From positions 1 to 34,220 of the forward strand of contig CALJAM010000040.1 in the NCBI GenBank assembly GCA_938027685.1: a stretch of 34,220 nucleotides of DNA, in the 5' to 3' direction. Position 1 is the first letter of the stretch, and each line of letters opens with the position of its first letter. Shown here in pieces: positions 7,472 through 15,227 of this stretch. Under the pieces are notes generated by a model that saw nothing but the letters and a program-made list of their open reading frames with translations, ran no database searches and was not told the DNA's origin. Source of the DNA: an uncultured Bryobacteraceae bacterium (lineage in GTDB: Bacteria; Acidobacteriota; Terriglobia; Bryobacterales; Bryobacteraceae). Made by a program: the position numbers and the translations under genes.

Positions 7472-8036
7472 CGGTCTCGGCGTCGCCGAGCTGCTGGAGC
7501 AGGCGATCCTCGAGGCCATCCGGGTCGACCACCACACGGCAGGCTTCGACTTCCGCGAGCTCGGCCTCCCGGAAGCACAGGTGGCAGGGCGGCAGGTCCT
7601 CCTCACCGATGCGGACGGGCGGACCGAAGGTGCGGCACGAGATCGGCCGCGCCTCGTAGAGCTCGCAAAGCCCGGCGACCGGGTCCAGTACGGGGCACGG
7701 CAGCGCCGCATGCTTTTCCAAGAAGCGGTCCAGCGCTTCCGCTTCGTCGGAAAGCACACCGGTTGCAGGATCCCCGGGGAACTCCGCACGCATTATTGCG
7801 ACGGCCTGCTCGGCGCGGTGCCGCACGGCCTCAGCCCGCCCCGGATCTCGAGCCTGCAGCTCATCGAGAGCTCGACGCAGTCGCCATGCATCCAGGGACG
7901 TGATCGGGAACGGACCGACGCAACATTCGATGCAACCGGGGCGGCAAACAAGGTGATCGCCGGCCCGCCGCGCCGCTTGCTGGAGCGCCTCGTCCAGGCG
8001 GGCCAGCAGTTCGCGATCCTGCTGCTGCCAGGCCAT
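7416..8036 (-). CDS. YkgJ-type zinc/iron-chelating cysteine-cluster protein
   Basis: A 206-residue cytoplasmic protein of the YkgJ / putative zinc- or iron-chelating family. The cysteines are arranged as in the family: CRPGCIECC near residues 28-36, then CPVLDPVAGLCELYEARPISCRTFG in the middle, and a CHLC pair afterwards. This cluster probably binds an iron-sulfur centre or zinc; no enzyme activity is firmly known. The start is the ATG at 8036, giving MAWQQQDRELLARLDEALQ. Longer in-frame extensions run into the divergent phosphatase gene and are rejected. Its 3' end overlaps the convergent oxidoreductase by 56 bases. The phosphatase gene begins 96 bases away on the other strand. Confidence 0.84.
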   Translation of the reverse strand: MAWQQQDRELLARLDEALQQAARRAGDHLVCRPGCIECCVGPFPITSLDAWRLRRALDELQARDPGRAEAVRHRAEQAVAIMRAEFPGDPATGVLSDEAEALDRFLEKHAALPCPVLDPVAGLCELYEARPISCRTFGPPVRIGEEDLPPCHLCFREAELAEVEACRVVVDPDGLEDRLLQQLGDAETVIAFALLAPFEPGRPPGS

Positions 8037-8132
8037 TGGTTCCGCGTCTTTCAGCCTAACAAACGCCCGAGCATCCCTACCGGCAACTAAGAAAGCAGGC
8101 GGCCAAGCTCGAACCGGTATGCTGAAAAGTCT

Positions 8133-8603
8133 ATGAGCCTGAGCTACGACGAAATCGTCCCGGGCCTCATCGTCGGCGCTTGCCCGGACAGTCCTGGTGA
8201 AATCTCGGAGATCAGAGCGGCAGGCGTCACGGCCCTGCTGAGCCTGCAAACCGACGAGGACCTGGCCGAGCGCGGCTACGAATGGAGCGACGTGGAAGAG
8301 TGGTGCCGGCGCGCGGGGATCCTTGCCGTGCGGGAACCCGTGCGCGACTTCGATCCGGAACATTTGAGCGAGCGCATCCCGGGGTGCGCACGCACGCTCG
8401 ACCGGCTGCTGGCCGAGGGACACACCGTCTACCTGCATTGCACAGCCGGCGTGCAGCGTTCGCCGAGCGTCGCCATTGCCTGGCTGGTGTGGAGGCGCGG
8501 GATGAGCTTCGAGCAGGCCTACGAGCTGGTCACCCGCCGACGCAACTGCGGGCCCAATCCCGATACGATCCGTGCCGCGCTGCGCGCCAATCCGGTTCTC
8601 TGA
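8133..8603 (+). CDS. Dual-specificity protein phosphatase
   Basis: A 156-residue cysteine phosphatase consisting of the catalytic domain alone. The P-loop reads HCTAGVQRSP with catalytic C103 and phosphate-binding R109 (CX5R). The general acid is probably D72 or D74 in the RDFD segment, and the N-terminus (DEIVPGLIVGACPDS) is the usual first strand of the fold. It could dephosphorylate tyrosine or serine/threonine residues. The spacing also resembles carbohydrate (glucan) phosphatases, so the substrate is open. It has no signal peptide. A TATGCT (8118-8123) sits nine bases before the ATG and there is no clear ribosome binding site, suggesting a short-leader or leaderless message. The cysteine-cluster gene is divergent. 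Confidence 0.9.
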   Translation: MSLSYDEIVPGLIVGACPDSPGEISEIRAAGVTALLSLQTDEDLAERGYEWSDVEEWCRRAGILAVREPVRDFDPEHLSERIPGCARTLDRLLAEGHTVYLHCTAGVQRSPSVAIAWLVWRRGMSFEQAYELVTRRRNCGPNPDTIRAALRANPVL

Positions 8604-8620
8604 GCTCGCGCTGCGGGACC

Positions 8621-9274
8621 TCAGCGCTTGCTGAGATCGCGGATGTAGATGTCCTTGAACTTCATGTCGCCTTCGCCGCCGGAGTGCAGCTGCAAAGCGA
8701 TGTAACCGTCAAAGGAGCGCGGCGCAGGGTCGGTGAAATCCACCATCAGCACGCCGTTGAGTTTGCAGATGTAGCGGTTGCCCTCGACCTTCATGTACAT
8801 GTCGTTCCAGTCGTAAGGCTTGATGACGGTCTCGTTCTCGGGCGCGGGCCAAACCACCCACCCGCGCCCGTCGCCGTAGACCCCGCAGGTGTGGCGATTG
8901 ATGCCGCGGTCGATTTCGAACTGCAACCCGTGAGCGACCTTGGGCGTGTCGCCTTCGAATTCGGTGCGGAAGAAGACGCCGCTGTTGCCGCTGGCTTCGG
9001 CCTTGAAGCGCAGCGACAGCTCGAAATCCTTGTACATTTTCTCGGTTCGCAGGTAGCCGTATTCTTTCGTGACGCCCTGGCCGTGGATCACGCCGTCCTC
9101 GACCTCCCACTTCTCGTTGCCCACCTTGACCCAACCCGTCAGATCTTTGCCGTTGAACAGCGAGACCCAGCCGGTTTCCGGCGGCTTGGGGCGCTCGGTG
9201 GCCCGCGGCGCTTGAGCCCGCAGCAGCGTCGCGGCGGTCAGGCAGCCAATTGCAACAGCGATGCTTCGGCGCAT
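8621..9274 (-). CDS. DUF1080 family secreted protein (3-keto-disaccharide hydrolase-like)
   Basis: A 217-residue exported protein with a signal peptide (MRRSIAVAIGCLTAATLLRAQA) followed by one concanavalin-like DUF1080 domain. Diagnostic segments are WVSLFNGKDLTGWVKVG, EDGVIHGQG, YLRTEKMYKDFELSLRFKA, NSGVFFRTEF and the C-terminal strand GGEGDMKFKDIYIRDL. Family members act on glycosides or their 3-keto forms, often together with Gfo/Idh/MocA oxidoreductases, two of which lie elsewhere in this window. The ATG at 9274 has a strong upstream GGAGG. A TATGAT (plus coordinates 9297-9302 reversed) 22 bases upstream is a good -10 candidate. It is probably monocistronic, ends tail-to-tail with the phosphatase gene, and is 58 bases from the next minus-strand gene. 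Confidence 0.9.
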   Translation of the reverse strand: MRRSIAVAIGCLTAATLLRAQAPRATERPKPPETGWVSLFNGKDLTGWVKVGNEKWEVEDGVIHGQGVTKEYGYLRTEKMYKDFELSLRFKAEASGNSGVFFRTEFEGDTPKVAHGLQFEIDRGINRHTCGVYGDGRGWVVWPAPENETVIKPYDWNDMYMKVEGNRYICKLNGVLMVDFTDPAPRSFDGYIALQLHSGGEGDMKFKDIYIRDLSKR

Positions 9275-9332
9275 AATGCTATCCTCCGAACCCGTCATCA
9301 TAGCCGGGCGCCGTGCACCAAGGTGCCGGACC

Positions 9333-10187
9333 TCAGCGCGAAAGCAGCCCGCGTATGCGCAGCCAGTCGGCGAGTCGGCCGGGCCAGGTAGACAGCACGG
9401 GATCGTCGGCAGCAAGCCCCACGCCGTGCCGGCCGCGCTCGTAGATGTGCAGTTCCGCAGGCACGCCTGCCTTGCGCAAACCGAGGTAGAAGAGCACGCT
9501 GTTCTCTGCGGGCACACCCTTGTCCTCGTTGGTGTGAAAGAGAAACGTGGCCGGGGTACGCGGCGTGATCTGCTTCTCGTTGGAGAGGCTCTCGAGCAGG
9601 GCCGGATCGGGGTCGTCGCCCAGCAGGCTCCGCCGCGAGCCTTTGTGCACGTATTCGGTGTTCAGGCTGATGACGGGATAAGCCAGGATGACGAAGTCAG
9701 GACGGCAACCGACGCGCTCGACGGGATCGGCGGCGCCGGGGTCGCCGTCGTCGAAGTGCGTGGCCAACGTGGAGGCCAGGTGCCCGCCCGCCGAGAAGCC
9801 CCAGACGCCGATGCGGTCCGGGGCTATGCGAAACTCGGCTGCGCGGGATCGCACGATGCGAAGCGCACGCTTCGCATCCGTAAGCGGCGCCGGGTGCCGG
9901 TACCGTGGAGCCAGCCTGTACTTCAGCACGAACGCCGCCACCCCCAGCGAGTTCAGCCAGGCTGCGACCTGCCGTCCCTCGTGGTCCGTCGCCAGCTTCA
10001 CGTAGCCGCCTCCCGGGCAAACGATGACGCCCGTGGGAACGGCCTTGTCGGCGGGCGGCAAGTATACGGTGAGCGAGGGCCGATCCGCATCCTCGTTCCC
10101 TACTGCGCCGGGTGCGCCGTCAGGCCAGAGCAGAAGGGTTTGCGGTTCCGCAGCCGTCAGGAGCAAGCCGAGAGCGAGAACATACAT
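9333..10187 (-). CDS. Alpha/beta hydrolase, esterase/xylanase-like (exported)
   Basis: A 284-residue alpha/beta hydrolase of the BD-FAE / acetyl-xylan-esterase-like group. The oxyanion-hole segment is CPGGGY (about 57-62), the nucleophile is S132 in GFSAGGH, the acid is probably Asp in HTNEDKGVP, and the histidine is in GRHGVG near the C-terminus. The N-terminus MYVLALGLLLTAAEPQ looks like a short signal sequence. An in-frame ATG at 10232 would add 15 residues, but it would overlap the divergent permease start codon (CATG), so 10187 is preferred. A minus-strand TACACT (10201 to 10196) lies eight bases before this ATG. Deacetylation of plant polysaccharides or other ester cleavage is the family expectation. 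Confidence 0.87.
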   Translation of the reverse strand: MYVLALGLLLTAAEPQTLLLWPDGAPGAVGNEDADRPSLTVYLPPADKAVPTGVIVCPGGGYVKLATDHEGRQVAAWLNSLGVAAFVLKYRLAPRYRHPAPLTDAKRALRIVRSRAAEFRIAPDRIGVWGFSAGGHLASTLATHFDDGDPGAADPVERVGCRPDFVILAYPVISLNTEYVHKGSRRSLLGDDPDPALLESLSNEKQITPRTPATFLFHTNEDKGVPAENSVLFYLGLRKAGVPAELHIYERGRHGVGLAADDPVLSTWPGRLADWLRIRGLLSR

Positions 10188-10230
10188 AAGCCCGTAGTGT
10201 AGCGCTCCAAGCCATTGGTAGCATAGCAAC

Positions 10231-11286
10231 ATGTTGGGGCTGGATCCCAGAGCCGCGCGAGCCGCCTGGACGGTCTTCCTGGTCTCGCTTGTCCTCTGGC
10301 TCCTCTACAAGTTGCGTCGCGTGCTTTTCGTGCTGTTCGCCGCCGTTCTGCTGGCCTACCTGCTGGCGCCCGCCGTGAACCTCCTCGGGCGGTTCACGCG
10401 CCGACGCCTGTCACGCACGCTCACGCTCGCCGCTGTCTACCTGCTTTTTGTGGGCGCCATCACGGTGCTGCTCACGTTGCTCGGGTTCCGGGTGGCCGAG
10501 GAGGCCTCCGCGATGGCCGAAAGGCTCCCCGTCTGGGCTCAGAATCTGGAAAGCAAGCTCCAGATCCAGGGCCCCACATGGCTGGAGCCGGTCAGGATGG
10601 CGTTGCGCGATACCCTTCGGCAAAAGGTGGCCAACGCGGGCGAGATGTTGCTGCCGCTGCTGCAAAGGGCCACCGCGGGAGTGGCTTCTGTGGTGGGAGG
10701 CGTGATCGTAGCGGTCCTGATCGCGGTGCTCAGTTTTTTCCTGCTCAAGGATGCCGAGGAGCTGAAGAGACGCACGCTCGACCTGCTGGATCCTGCCCGG
10801 CGGGCCTCATGGGAGGATGTGCTGGCCGACGTGCACCTGCTGCTGGGCCAGTTCATTCGCGCGCTGGTCCTGCTTTCGCTGGCCAGCTTCGCTGCCTATG
10901 CCGTCGCTTTCACGCTGATGGGCATCCCTTATGCCATCCTGCTGGCCACGCTGGGCGGGGTGCTGGAGTTCATTCCGGTGCTAGGTCCTTTGGCCGCCGC
11001 CATCACCACCCTGACCGTCACGGTGATCTCGGGCAGCGCGTCCCTGTGGGGGGTGCTCGCCTTCCTGGCGGCCTGGCGGTTGTTTCTCGATTACGTGCTT
11101 ATGCCGCACGTCATGAGCGCCGGGCTGGCCTTGCACCCCGTGCTGGTGATCGCGGGAGCCCTCGCCGGCGAGGCCGTCGCCGGCATTCCCGGGTTGTTCC
11201 TCTCCGTTCCGGTCATGGCCACCCTTCGAGTACTCTACGTGCGGCTGCTGAAGTCCGGCGCTAAGCCGGGCGCCGAAAGGGATTGA
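10231..11286 (+). CDS. AI-2E family transporter (UPF0118-type permease)
   Basis: A 351-residue polytopic membrane protein of the AI-2E transporter family. The usual pattern is visible: two N-terminal spans (about 12-60), a third (about 70-90), a long periplasmic or cytosolic segment with amphipathic helices (SAMAERLPVWAQNLE), then a span with VIVAVLIAVLSFFLLKD. The C-terminal bundle includes the signature GIPYAILLATLGGVLEFIPVLGPLAAAI and a following YVLMPHVMS segment. Family members have been linked to autoinducer export, Na+/H+ exchange or small-molecule efflux; the sequence does not decide. The ATG is six bases after a TAGCAT, with no Shine-Dalgarno site. The divergent hydrolase starts 43 bases away. 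Confidence 0.9.
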   Translation: MLGLDPRAARAAWTVFLVSLVLWLLYKLRRVLFVLFAAVLLAYLLAPAVNLLGRFTRRRLSRTLTLAAVYLLFVGAITVLLTLLGFRVAEEASAMAERLPVWAQNLESKLQIQGPTWLEPVRMALRDTLRQKVANAGEMLLPLLQRATAGVASVVGGVIVAVLIAVLSFFLLKDAEELKRRTLDLLDPARRASWEDVLADVHLLLGQFIRALVLLSLASFAAYAVAFTLMGIPYAILLATLGGVLEFIPVLGPLAAAITTLTVTVISGSASLWGVLAFLAAWRLFLDYVLMPHVMSAGLALHPVLVIAGALAGEAVAGIPGLFLSVPVMATLRVLYVRLLKSGAKPGAERD

Positions 11287-11302
11287 GCCGGCGCGGTTCG
11301 GC

Positions 11303-11319
11303 GGCGGGAATTCCCCGCC
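11303..11319 (+). terminator. GC hairpin after the AI-2E family gene
   Basis: GGCGGG (11303-11308) and CCCGCC (11314-11319) form a perfect 6-bp stem around AATTC, 16 bases after the stop codon. No T-run follows, so intrinsic termination is uncertain. A role in 3'-end formation is inferred from position. Confidence 0.3.
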
Positions 11320-11353
11320 CGGCAGCGGGCTGAGGCGTTTGGCTGCGCGCGTG

Positions 11354-11382
11354 TTGCCCCCGCCGACGCCGCCTGCTAGCAT
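11354..11382 (+). promoter_or_regulatory. Candidate sigma-70 promoter for the radical SAM gene at 11419
   Basis: TTGCCC (11354-11359) and TAGCAT (11377-11382) match the -35 and -10 consensus at four of six positions each, with the ideal 17-base spacer. Transcription would start about 30 bases before the ATG at 11419, and GGAGCAAGAG lies in that leader. The upstream gene has already ended, so a promoter is needed here. Confidence 0.45.
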
Positions 11383-11418
11383 TTCCATTACCGGAGCAAG
11401 AGACCCGGCAATCCCGCT

Positions 11419-12540
11419 ATGCGCAAGACGCCCCTGGTTCAGTCCCTCAGCGTGATCGTACGCGGTTCGCTCAATTACTTCCGCGGGCTGCCGATCGTAG
11501 TCTCCTTCGAGGTCACCGACAGTTGCACCTGCTGGTGCCGGCACTGCGACCACGGCGGACCCAAGGACGACAGCCGCAATCTCCGGCCCGCGGATTACCG
11601 CCGCTACGTCCGCGCCTTGCGCCCTGCCGTAGCCCAGATTTCGGGTGGGGAGCCGCTGATGCGGCCCGATCTGGTGGAGATCGTCCGCGCAGTGAAAAAC
11701 CCGCGCACGGGGCTGCCGTATACGATCCTGGTTTCCAACTGGTCCCTGATGACCGAGGAACGCTATCTCGCGTTGCGCGCGGCGGGCGTGGACCAGTTCT
11801 CCGTCAGCCTGGATTTCCCCGACGAGCGTCACGATCAGTTCCGCCGCCATCCCGGCCTTTATCGCAAGCTGAGCCGTCTGGTGCCGCGCCTGGCTGCCTT
11901 GGGCTACGACGACATCGTGCTCAACACCTGCATTACGTCGGCCAACGTCAGCGAGATCAACGCCATCGCCGACCGTGCGCGGCAGTGGGGCGTCAATATC
12001 TGCTACAGCGCTTACTCGCCTCGCCGCACGGGCAATCCCGATTACTTCCTGAACACGCCCGAGCAACTGGCGGAGCTCAACCGCCAGCTCGACCGCATCG
12101 AAGCTCGGCGCGACAGCACCAACTGGATCGTCAACGCGCCCACCACCATCGAAGCCACCCGCCGTTACTTCGAGCGGGGCGGCGCGCCGGGATGCATGGC
12201 CGGCCTGCGTTTCCTCGTCGTCACCGCCGACGGCTACCTGCAGCCGTGCTCGATGCAGTTCGAACGCTACCGCCTCGAAGAGCGCGAGCGCATGATCGCC
12301 GAATTCACGCGTCGTAACCGTTGCGATCAGTGCTACGTCTCGATCCGTTCGTACGTGGACAAGACGTGGCCGCAGTTGGCGCGTGAGTACATCGGCAGCT
12401 TCTTTTCCTTCAAGCGGCGCTGGGACGGGGTGCGCCGCAACGGGCGCGCGAACCTCGAACCTCCGGCTATGGCTGCTTCGGCGGCTGCGGGGGCGGCGTC
12501 GGAACCGGTTCGCCGTAGCGAATCTGTACGTCAGCCTTGA
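11419..12540 (+). CDS. Radical SAM protein (SPASM-like C-terminus)
   Basis: A 373-residue radical SAM enzyme. The 4Fe-4S cluster motif is CX3CX2C formed by C36, C40 and C43 in DSCTCWCRHCDHGG, with an extra Cys at 38. Downstream are ISGGEPLMRPDL (the SAM-amine contact) and FSVSLDFPDERHDQFR. A later cysteine group, GCMAGLRFLVVTADGYLQPC...CDQC, looks like a partial SPASM or auxiliary-cluster region. Overall it resembles the HpnH/MoaA-like and peptide-maturase radical SAM proteins; the substrate is unknown and no peptide precursor is seen next to it. The last 24 residues (rich in Ala, Ser, Arg) are encoded in a 74-base overlap with the convergent gene and are unlike the rest, suggesting a shifted stop codon. 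Confidence 0.86.
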   Translation: MRKTPLVQSLSVIVRGSLNYFRGLPIVVSFEVTDSCTCWCRHCDHGGPKDDSRNLRPADYRRYVRALRPAVAQISGGEPLMRPDLVEIVRAVKNPRTGLPYTILVSNWSLMTEERYLALRAAGVDQFSVSLDFPDERHDQFRRHPGLYRKLSRLVPRLAALGYDDIVLNTCITSANVSEINAIADRARQWGVNICYSAYSPRRTGNPDYFLNTPEQLAELNRQLDRIEARRDSTNWIVNAPTTIEATRRYFERGGAPGCMAGLRFLVVTADGYLQPCSMQFERYRLEERERMIAEFTRRNRCDQCYVSIRSYVDKTWPQLAREYIGSFFSFKRRWDGVRRNGRANLEPPAMAASAAAGAASEPVRRSESVRQP

Positions 12541-13243
12541 ACTGCTTGTAGTCCTCGTAGCGGATGCGCATGCGGATCCGCTGCGGACCGGTCTCGAAAA
12601 ACAGGGTGTCGTCGGCGCCCGTCCACACCGGGAACCAATACTTGCCGTCGATCTGCTGGCGGTACGTCTCGAACTTCGGGAACTGGTTGTCGGATCCCTT
12701 CTTGAGCAGCCCCACGCCCCTTCCGTAGGTCTTGACGATTTGCAGATCGTGATCGTCCACCCAAATCAAACCCTGGAAGTAGCGCTGGCCCGGCTCCATC
12801 TTCTTCGGCTTGACGGCGAAGACGTAGCAGGAGATCTCGTCCACCTTCTGCCGCCCGAGGTAGCGAACCCAGTACTTGCCGATGTCCTCTTTGGTCAGCA
12901 CGAACGGCTGCACGTTGCGCACGTCCTGTTCGTCCTCGGGCGTCAGCTGAATCCGTTTCAGCGTGGGTACGGGCGCGCGCACCACGCGTTCGGTCCGTTT
13001 GCCCTCGGGCGAGAAGATCACGTCGGTGACCACCTCGAAGCGCCCGCGCACCGTGCCGCTCTCGTCCAGCTCCTCGATGCGCACCGTTTGGCGGTAAGTG
13101 TAGTTCTCCCGCGCCCGCGCGAATTCGCTCTCCTTGGCCGCGAACTTCTCGATGATGGCCTGGATTTCGGCTTCGGAAGGATCGCCTTGCGGGTTGCCCT
13201 GGAGCAGAATCAGGCTTAGCAGGACCGCCGGCAGGAAGCCCAT
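12467..13243 (-). CDS. LolA-like / outer-membrane lipoprotein-sorting-type exported protein
   Basis: A 258-residue exported protein with a short signal peptide (MGFLPAVLLSLILLQG). It looks like the acidobacterial LolA-fold proteins: a helix rich in charged residues (EIQAIIEKFAAKESEFARARENYTY), then successive beta strands such as VRIEELDESGTVRGRFEVV, IGKYWVRYLGRQKVDEISCYVFAV, YFQGLIWVDDHDLQIVKTYG and YWFPVWTGADDTLFF. It ends in a proline-rich tail. The fold would bind a lipid or lipoprotein in the periplasm; no function is proven. The ATG at 13243 has GGAGG upstream (AGAGGAGGCGTC). A longer frame to 13324 adds residues ahead of the signal peptide and is rejected. The 3' end overlaps the convergent radical SAM gene by 74 bases. 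Confidence 0.78.
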   Translation of the reverse strand: MGFLPAVLLSLILLQGNPQGDPSEAEIQAIIEKFAAKESEFARARENYTYRQTVRIEELDESGTVRGRFEVVTDVIFSPEGKRTERVVRAPVPTLKRIQLTPEDEQDVRNVQPFVLTKEDIGKYWVRYLGRQKVDEISCYVFAVKPKKMEPGQRYFQGLIWVDDHDLQIVKTYGRGVGLLKKGSDNQFPKFETYRQQIDGKYWFPVWTGADDTLFFETGPQRIRMRIRYEDYKQFKADVQIRYGEPVPTPPPQPPKQP

Positions 13244-13598
13244 GACGCCTCCTCTGCTACCAAGATGGCTCCGCAGCGCGGCGGGTTTCAACCGGCGTCC
13301 GCGAGTGGGCGGGCGCTGCCGCATTCGCGCGGCGGTTCCGCGAGGCAGCAGGGAGGCGAGGCTGAGGTAGCGACTGGCTACTACGACTCGCAGGCCGGGG
13401 CGGAGCCGCCCGAATGGGTCGACTCGCCTGCGCAGGCGCCGGTCGGCAGACGACGTGACCTCGCCGGCCTCGAGCCCGGGCGAGACTCGTGCAGCGCACT
13501 AGCGCCTCCGTTATCGCGATCGCAGAAGCCCGTCCGCCCGCCCTGCCTTTCCACCCCTCCTTCATCCGACGCTGCCGCATGTTAGACTGACGCCTGCC
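13244..13598. other. Intergenic region, no gene recognised
   Basis: A 355-base gap between the divergent LolA-like gene and the sulfatase gene. An open frame on the plus strand (13265-13585) has no ribosome binding site, no recognisable domain and a composition expected from GC-rich non-coding DNA. A perfect 14-base palindrome CGCCTGCGCAGGCG lies at 13425-13438 and could be an operator or simple chance. TAGACT (13583-13588), 10 bases before the sulfatase ATG, is a possible -10 element. No RNA gene was recognised. Confidence 0.5.
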
Positions 13599-14945
13599 AT
13601 GACCCGACGCGACCTGTTGCGTTTGAGCGTCGCCGCAACGCCCCCGGGCAGACCGAGGCCCAACATCGTGCTCATTGTGGCCGACGATTTGGGTTCGGGC
13701 GATTTGAGCTGCTACGGCTGCCCGGACATCAGGACGCCGAACATAGACAGCCTCGCCCGCTCCGGTCTCCGCTTTACGCAATGTTACGCCAACGCCCCTG
13801 AGTGCACGCCCACGCGCGCGGCGCTGCTGACCGGGCGCTACCAGCAGCGCGTGGGCGGGTTGGAATGCGCGATCGGCGTCGGCGACGTGGGCCGCTACGA
13901 CGAGGCGATCTGGCTTGCCCAACGCGGAGAGCTGGGTCTGCCCGCCACCGAGTTGACGCTTCCGCGCCTGCTGAAGAGGAGCGGTTACGCGACGGCCTGC
14001 TTCGGCAAGTGGCACCTCGGATACCGGCCGAAGTTCCGGCCCTCCCGGCACGGCTTCGATACCTGGTTCGGCATTCTGGGCGGTAACGCCGATTACTTCA
14101 CGTACCGAGAGGAGGGCGGACGGTACGTGCTTTACGAAAACGACCGTCCTGCCCGGCGCAAGGGCTACCTCACGGACCTGATCGCCGAAGAGGCGCTGGC
14201 CTGGCTGAAACAAAAGGCCCGGCGGCCGTTCTTTCTTTATCTGGCTTTCACGGCGCCCCACACGCCCATCCAGGATCCCGATGAGTTCGATCCCGTCACC
14301 GGCACGGCGCCCCGGCGCCAGGGTCATCGCCCCACCTATGCGCGCATGGTGGAGAGAATGGATGCCCGCGTGGGGGACGTGCTGGCCGAACTGGACCGAC
14401 GCGGCCTCCACGAGGATACGATCGTGATCTTCATCAGCGATAACGGCGCCGACTCGAACGGCAGCAACGGCCGCCTCCGCGGCGGCAAAGGATCGCTGTG
14501 GGAGGGAGGCATCCGCATCCCCTGCCTGCTGAGGTGGCCGCGCGTGCTGGCAGCCGGTCGCGACATCGACCAGGTGGCCATCACGATGGACCTTGCACCC
14601 ACGCTGCTGGCCGCCGCGCGCGTTCCCATGCCGGGCCGCCATCGCTTCGACGGCGTGAATCTGCTGCCCGTGCTCGAAGGCAGACAGGCTCCCTTCGCGC
14701 GCACGCTCTTCTGGCGCTACAAGCGCGGCGAGGCGCGTCGCAAGGCGGTGCGGCGTGGGACCATGAAGCTGGTAGTGGATGACGGCAGGACGGAGCTGCA
14801 TGACCTCGCCCGCGACGAAACGGAACAGCACGACCTGGCCGGCGCCGAGAAAGATGTGGTGGCGGAGATGAGCCGCCTGCTGACCGCCTGGGAGCAATCG
14901 GTGGAAGCGCCGCGATTGCGAGGATTCCGGGCCCGACGGGGCTAA
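13599..14945 (+). CDS. Sulfatase (arylsulfatase family, formylglycine type)
   Basis: A 448-residue type I sulfatase. The modification motif CTPTR (C69-R73) is the C-x-P-x-R signature in which the cysteine becomes formylglycine. Metal-binding aspartates D29 and D30 lie in IVLIVADDLGSGD, followed by CPDIRTPNIDSLARSGLRF. Later family segments are GYATACFGKWHLGY, FLYLAFTAPHTP, IVIFISDNGAD and GGKGSLWEGGIRIPCLLRWP. The enzyme would hydrolyse sulfate esters, probably of sulfated polysaccharides. The N-terminus MTRRDLLRLSVAATPPG looks like the start of a twin-arginine signal, but its hydrophobic core is very short, so export is uncertain. No formylglycine-generating or anaerobic maturase gene is adjacent. 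Confidence 0.94.
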   Translation: MTRRDLLRLSVAATPPGRPRPNIVLIVADDLGSGDLSCYGCPDIRTPNIDSLARSGLRFTQCYANAPECTPTRAALLTGRYQQRVGGLECAIGVGDVGRYDEAIWLAQRGELGLPATELTLPRLLKRSGYATACFGKWHLGYRPKFRPSRHGFDTWFGILGGNADYFTYREEGGRYVLYENDRPARRKGYLTDLIAEEALAWLKQKARRPFFLYLAFTAPHTPIQDPDEFDPVTGTAPRRQGHRPTYARMVERMDARVGDVLAELDRRGLHEDTIVIFISDNGADSNGSNGRLRGGKGSLWEGGIRIPCLLRWPRVLAAGRDIDQVAITMDLAPTLLAAARVPMPGRHRFDGVNLLPVLEGRQAPFARTLFWRYKRGEARRKAVRRGTMKLVVDDGRTELHDLARDETEQHDLAGAEKDVVAEMSRLLTAWEQSVEAPRLRGFRARRG

Positions 14946-15008
14946 AGAATCGTATCTCCGCCGGGCCGCGCGCCGCCTGACAAGACCCGTATGCAGCTTA
15001 TCGGGCCT

Positions 15009-15038
15009 CTGACGTCCCCTTACGGATAGAGCTACACT
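15009..15038 (+). promoter_or_regulatory. Candidate promoter for the AtzG-like/amidase pair
   Basis: CTGACG (15009-15014) and TACACT (15033-15038) each match the sigma-70 consensus at four of six positions with an 18-base spacer. The expected start of transcription falls at or next to the ATG at 15045, and no Shine-Dalgarno site precedes that ATG, so the transcript may be leaderless. Confidence 0.4.
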
Positions 15039-15044
15039 GGCGCC

Positions 15045-15227
15045 ATGCCGGACTGGAAAATGTCGGCCGCCGCCCGCGGCCTCGCCCTGAGCGACGAGGA
15101 TCTGGAACGCATCGCTCCCGTCCTCGAACCCTTGCACTCGCTGCTTTATCGCCTGACCGCCAACCTACCCCTGCTGACCGAACCGCTCATCGGTTTTCGT
15201 TGCGAAGCCGAGGAGGAAGGCTCATGA
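15045..15227 (+). CDS. Small GatC/AtzG-like protein coupled to amidase
   Basis: A 60-residue protein. The sequence LALSDEDLERIAPVLEPLHSLLYRLTANLPLL resembles the helical N-terminal part of GatC and AtzG-like (DUF4089) small subunits, which wrap around amidase-signature enzymes and stabilise them. Its TGA stop overlaps the amidase start in an ATGA arrangement, indicating translational coupling and probable 1:1 production. The start is the first ATG; an in-frame ATG 15 bases later is possible. There is no ribosome binding site, but a promoter-like pair ends just before the ATG. The similarity is judged by eye from length, helix pattern and context, so the family name is tentative. Confidence 0.68.
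   Translation: MPDWKMSAAARGLALSDEDLERIAPVLEPLHSLLYRLTANLPLLTEPLIGFRCEAEEEGS

Noticed and set aside
13265-13585. Possible 106-residue protein in the gap before the sulfatase
   Set aside because: No ribosome binding site, no recognisable family and random-looking composition.
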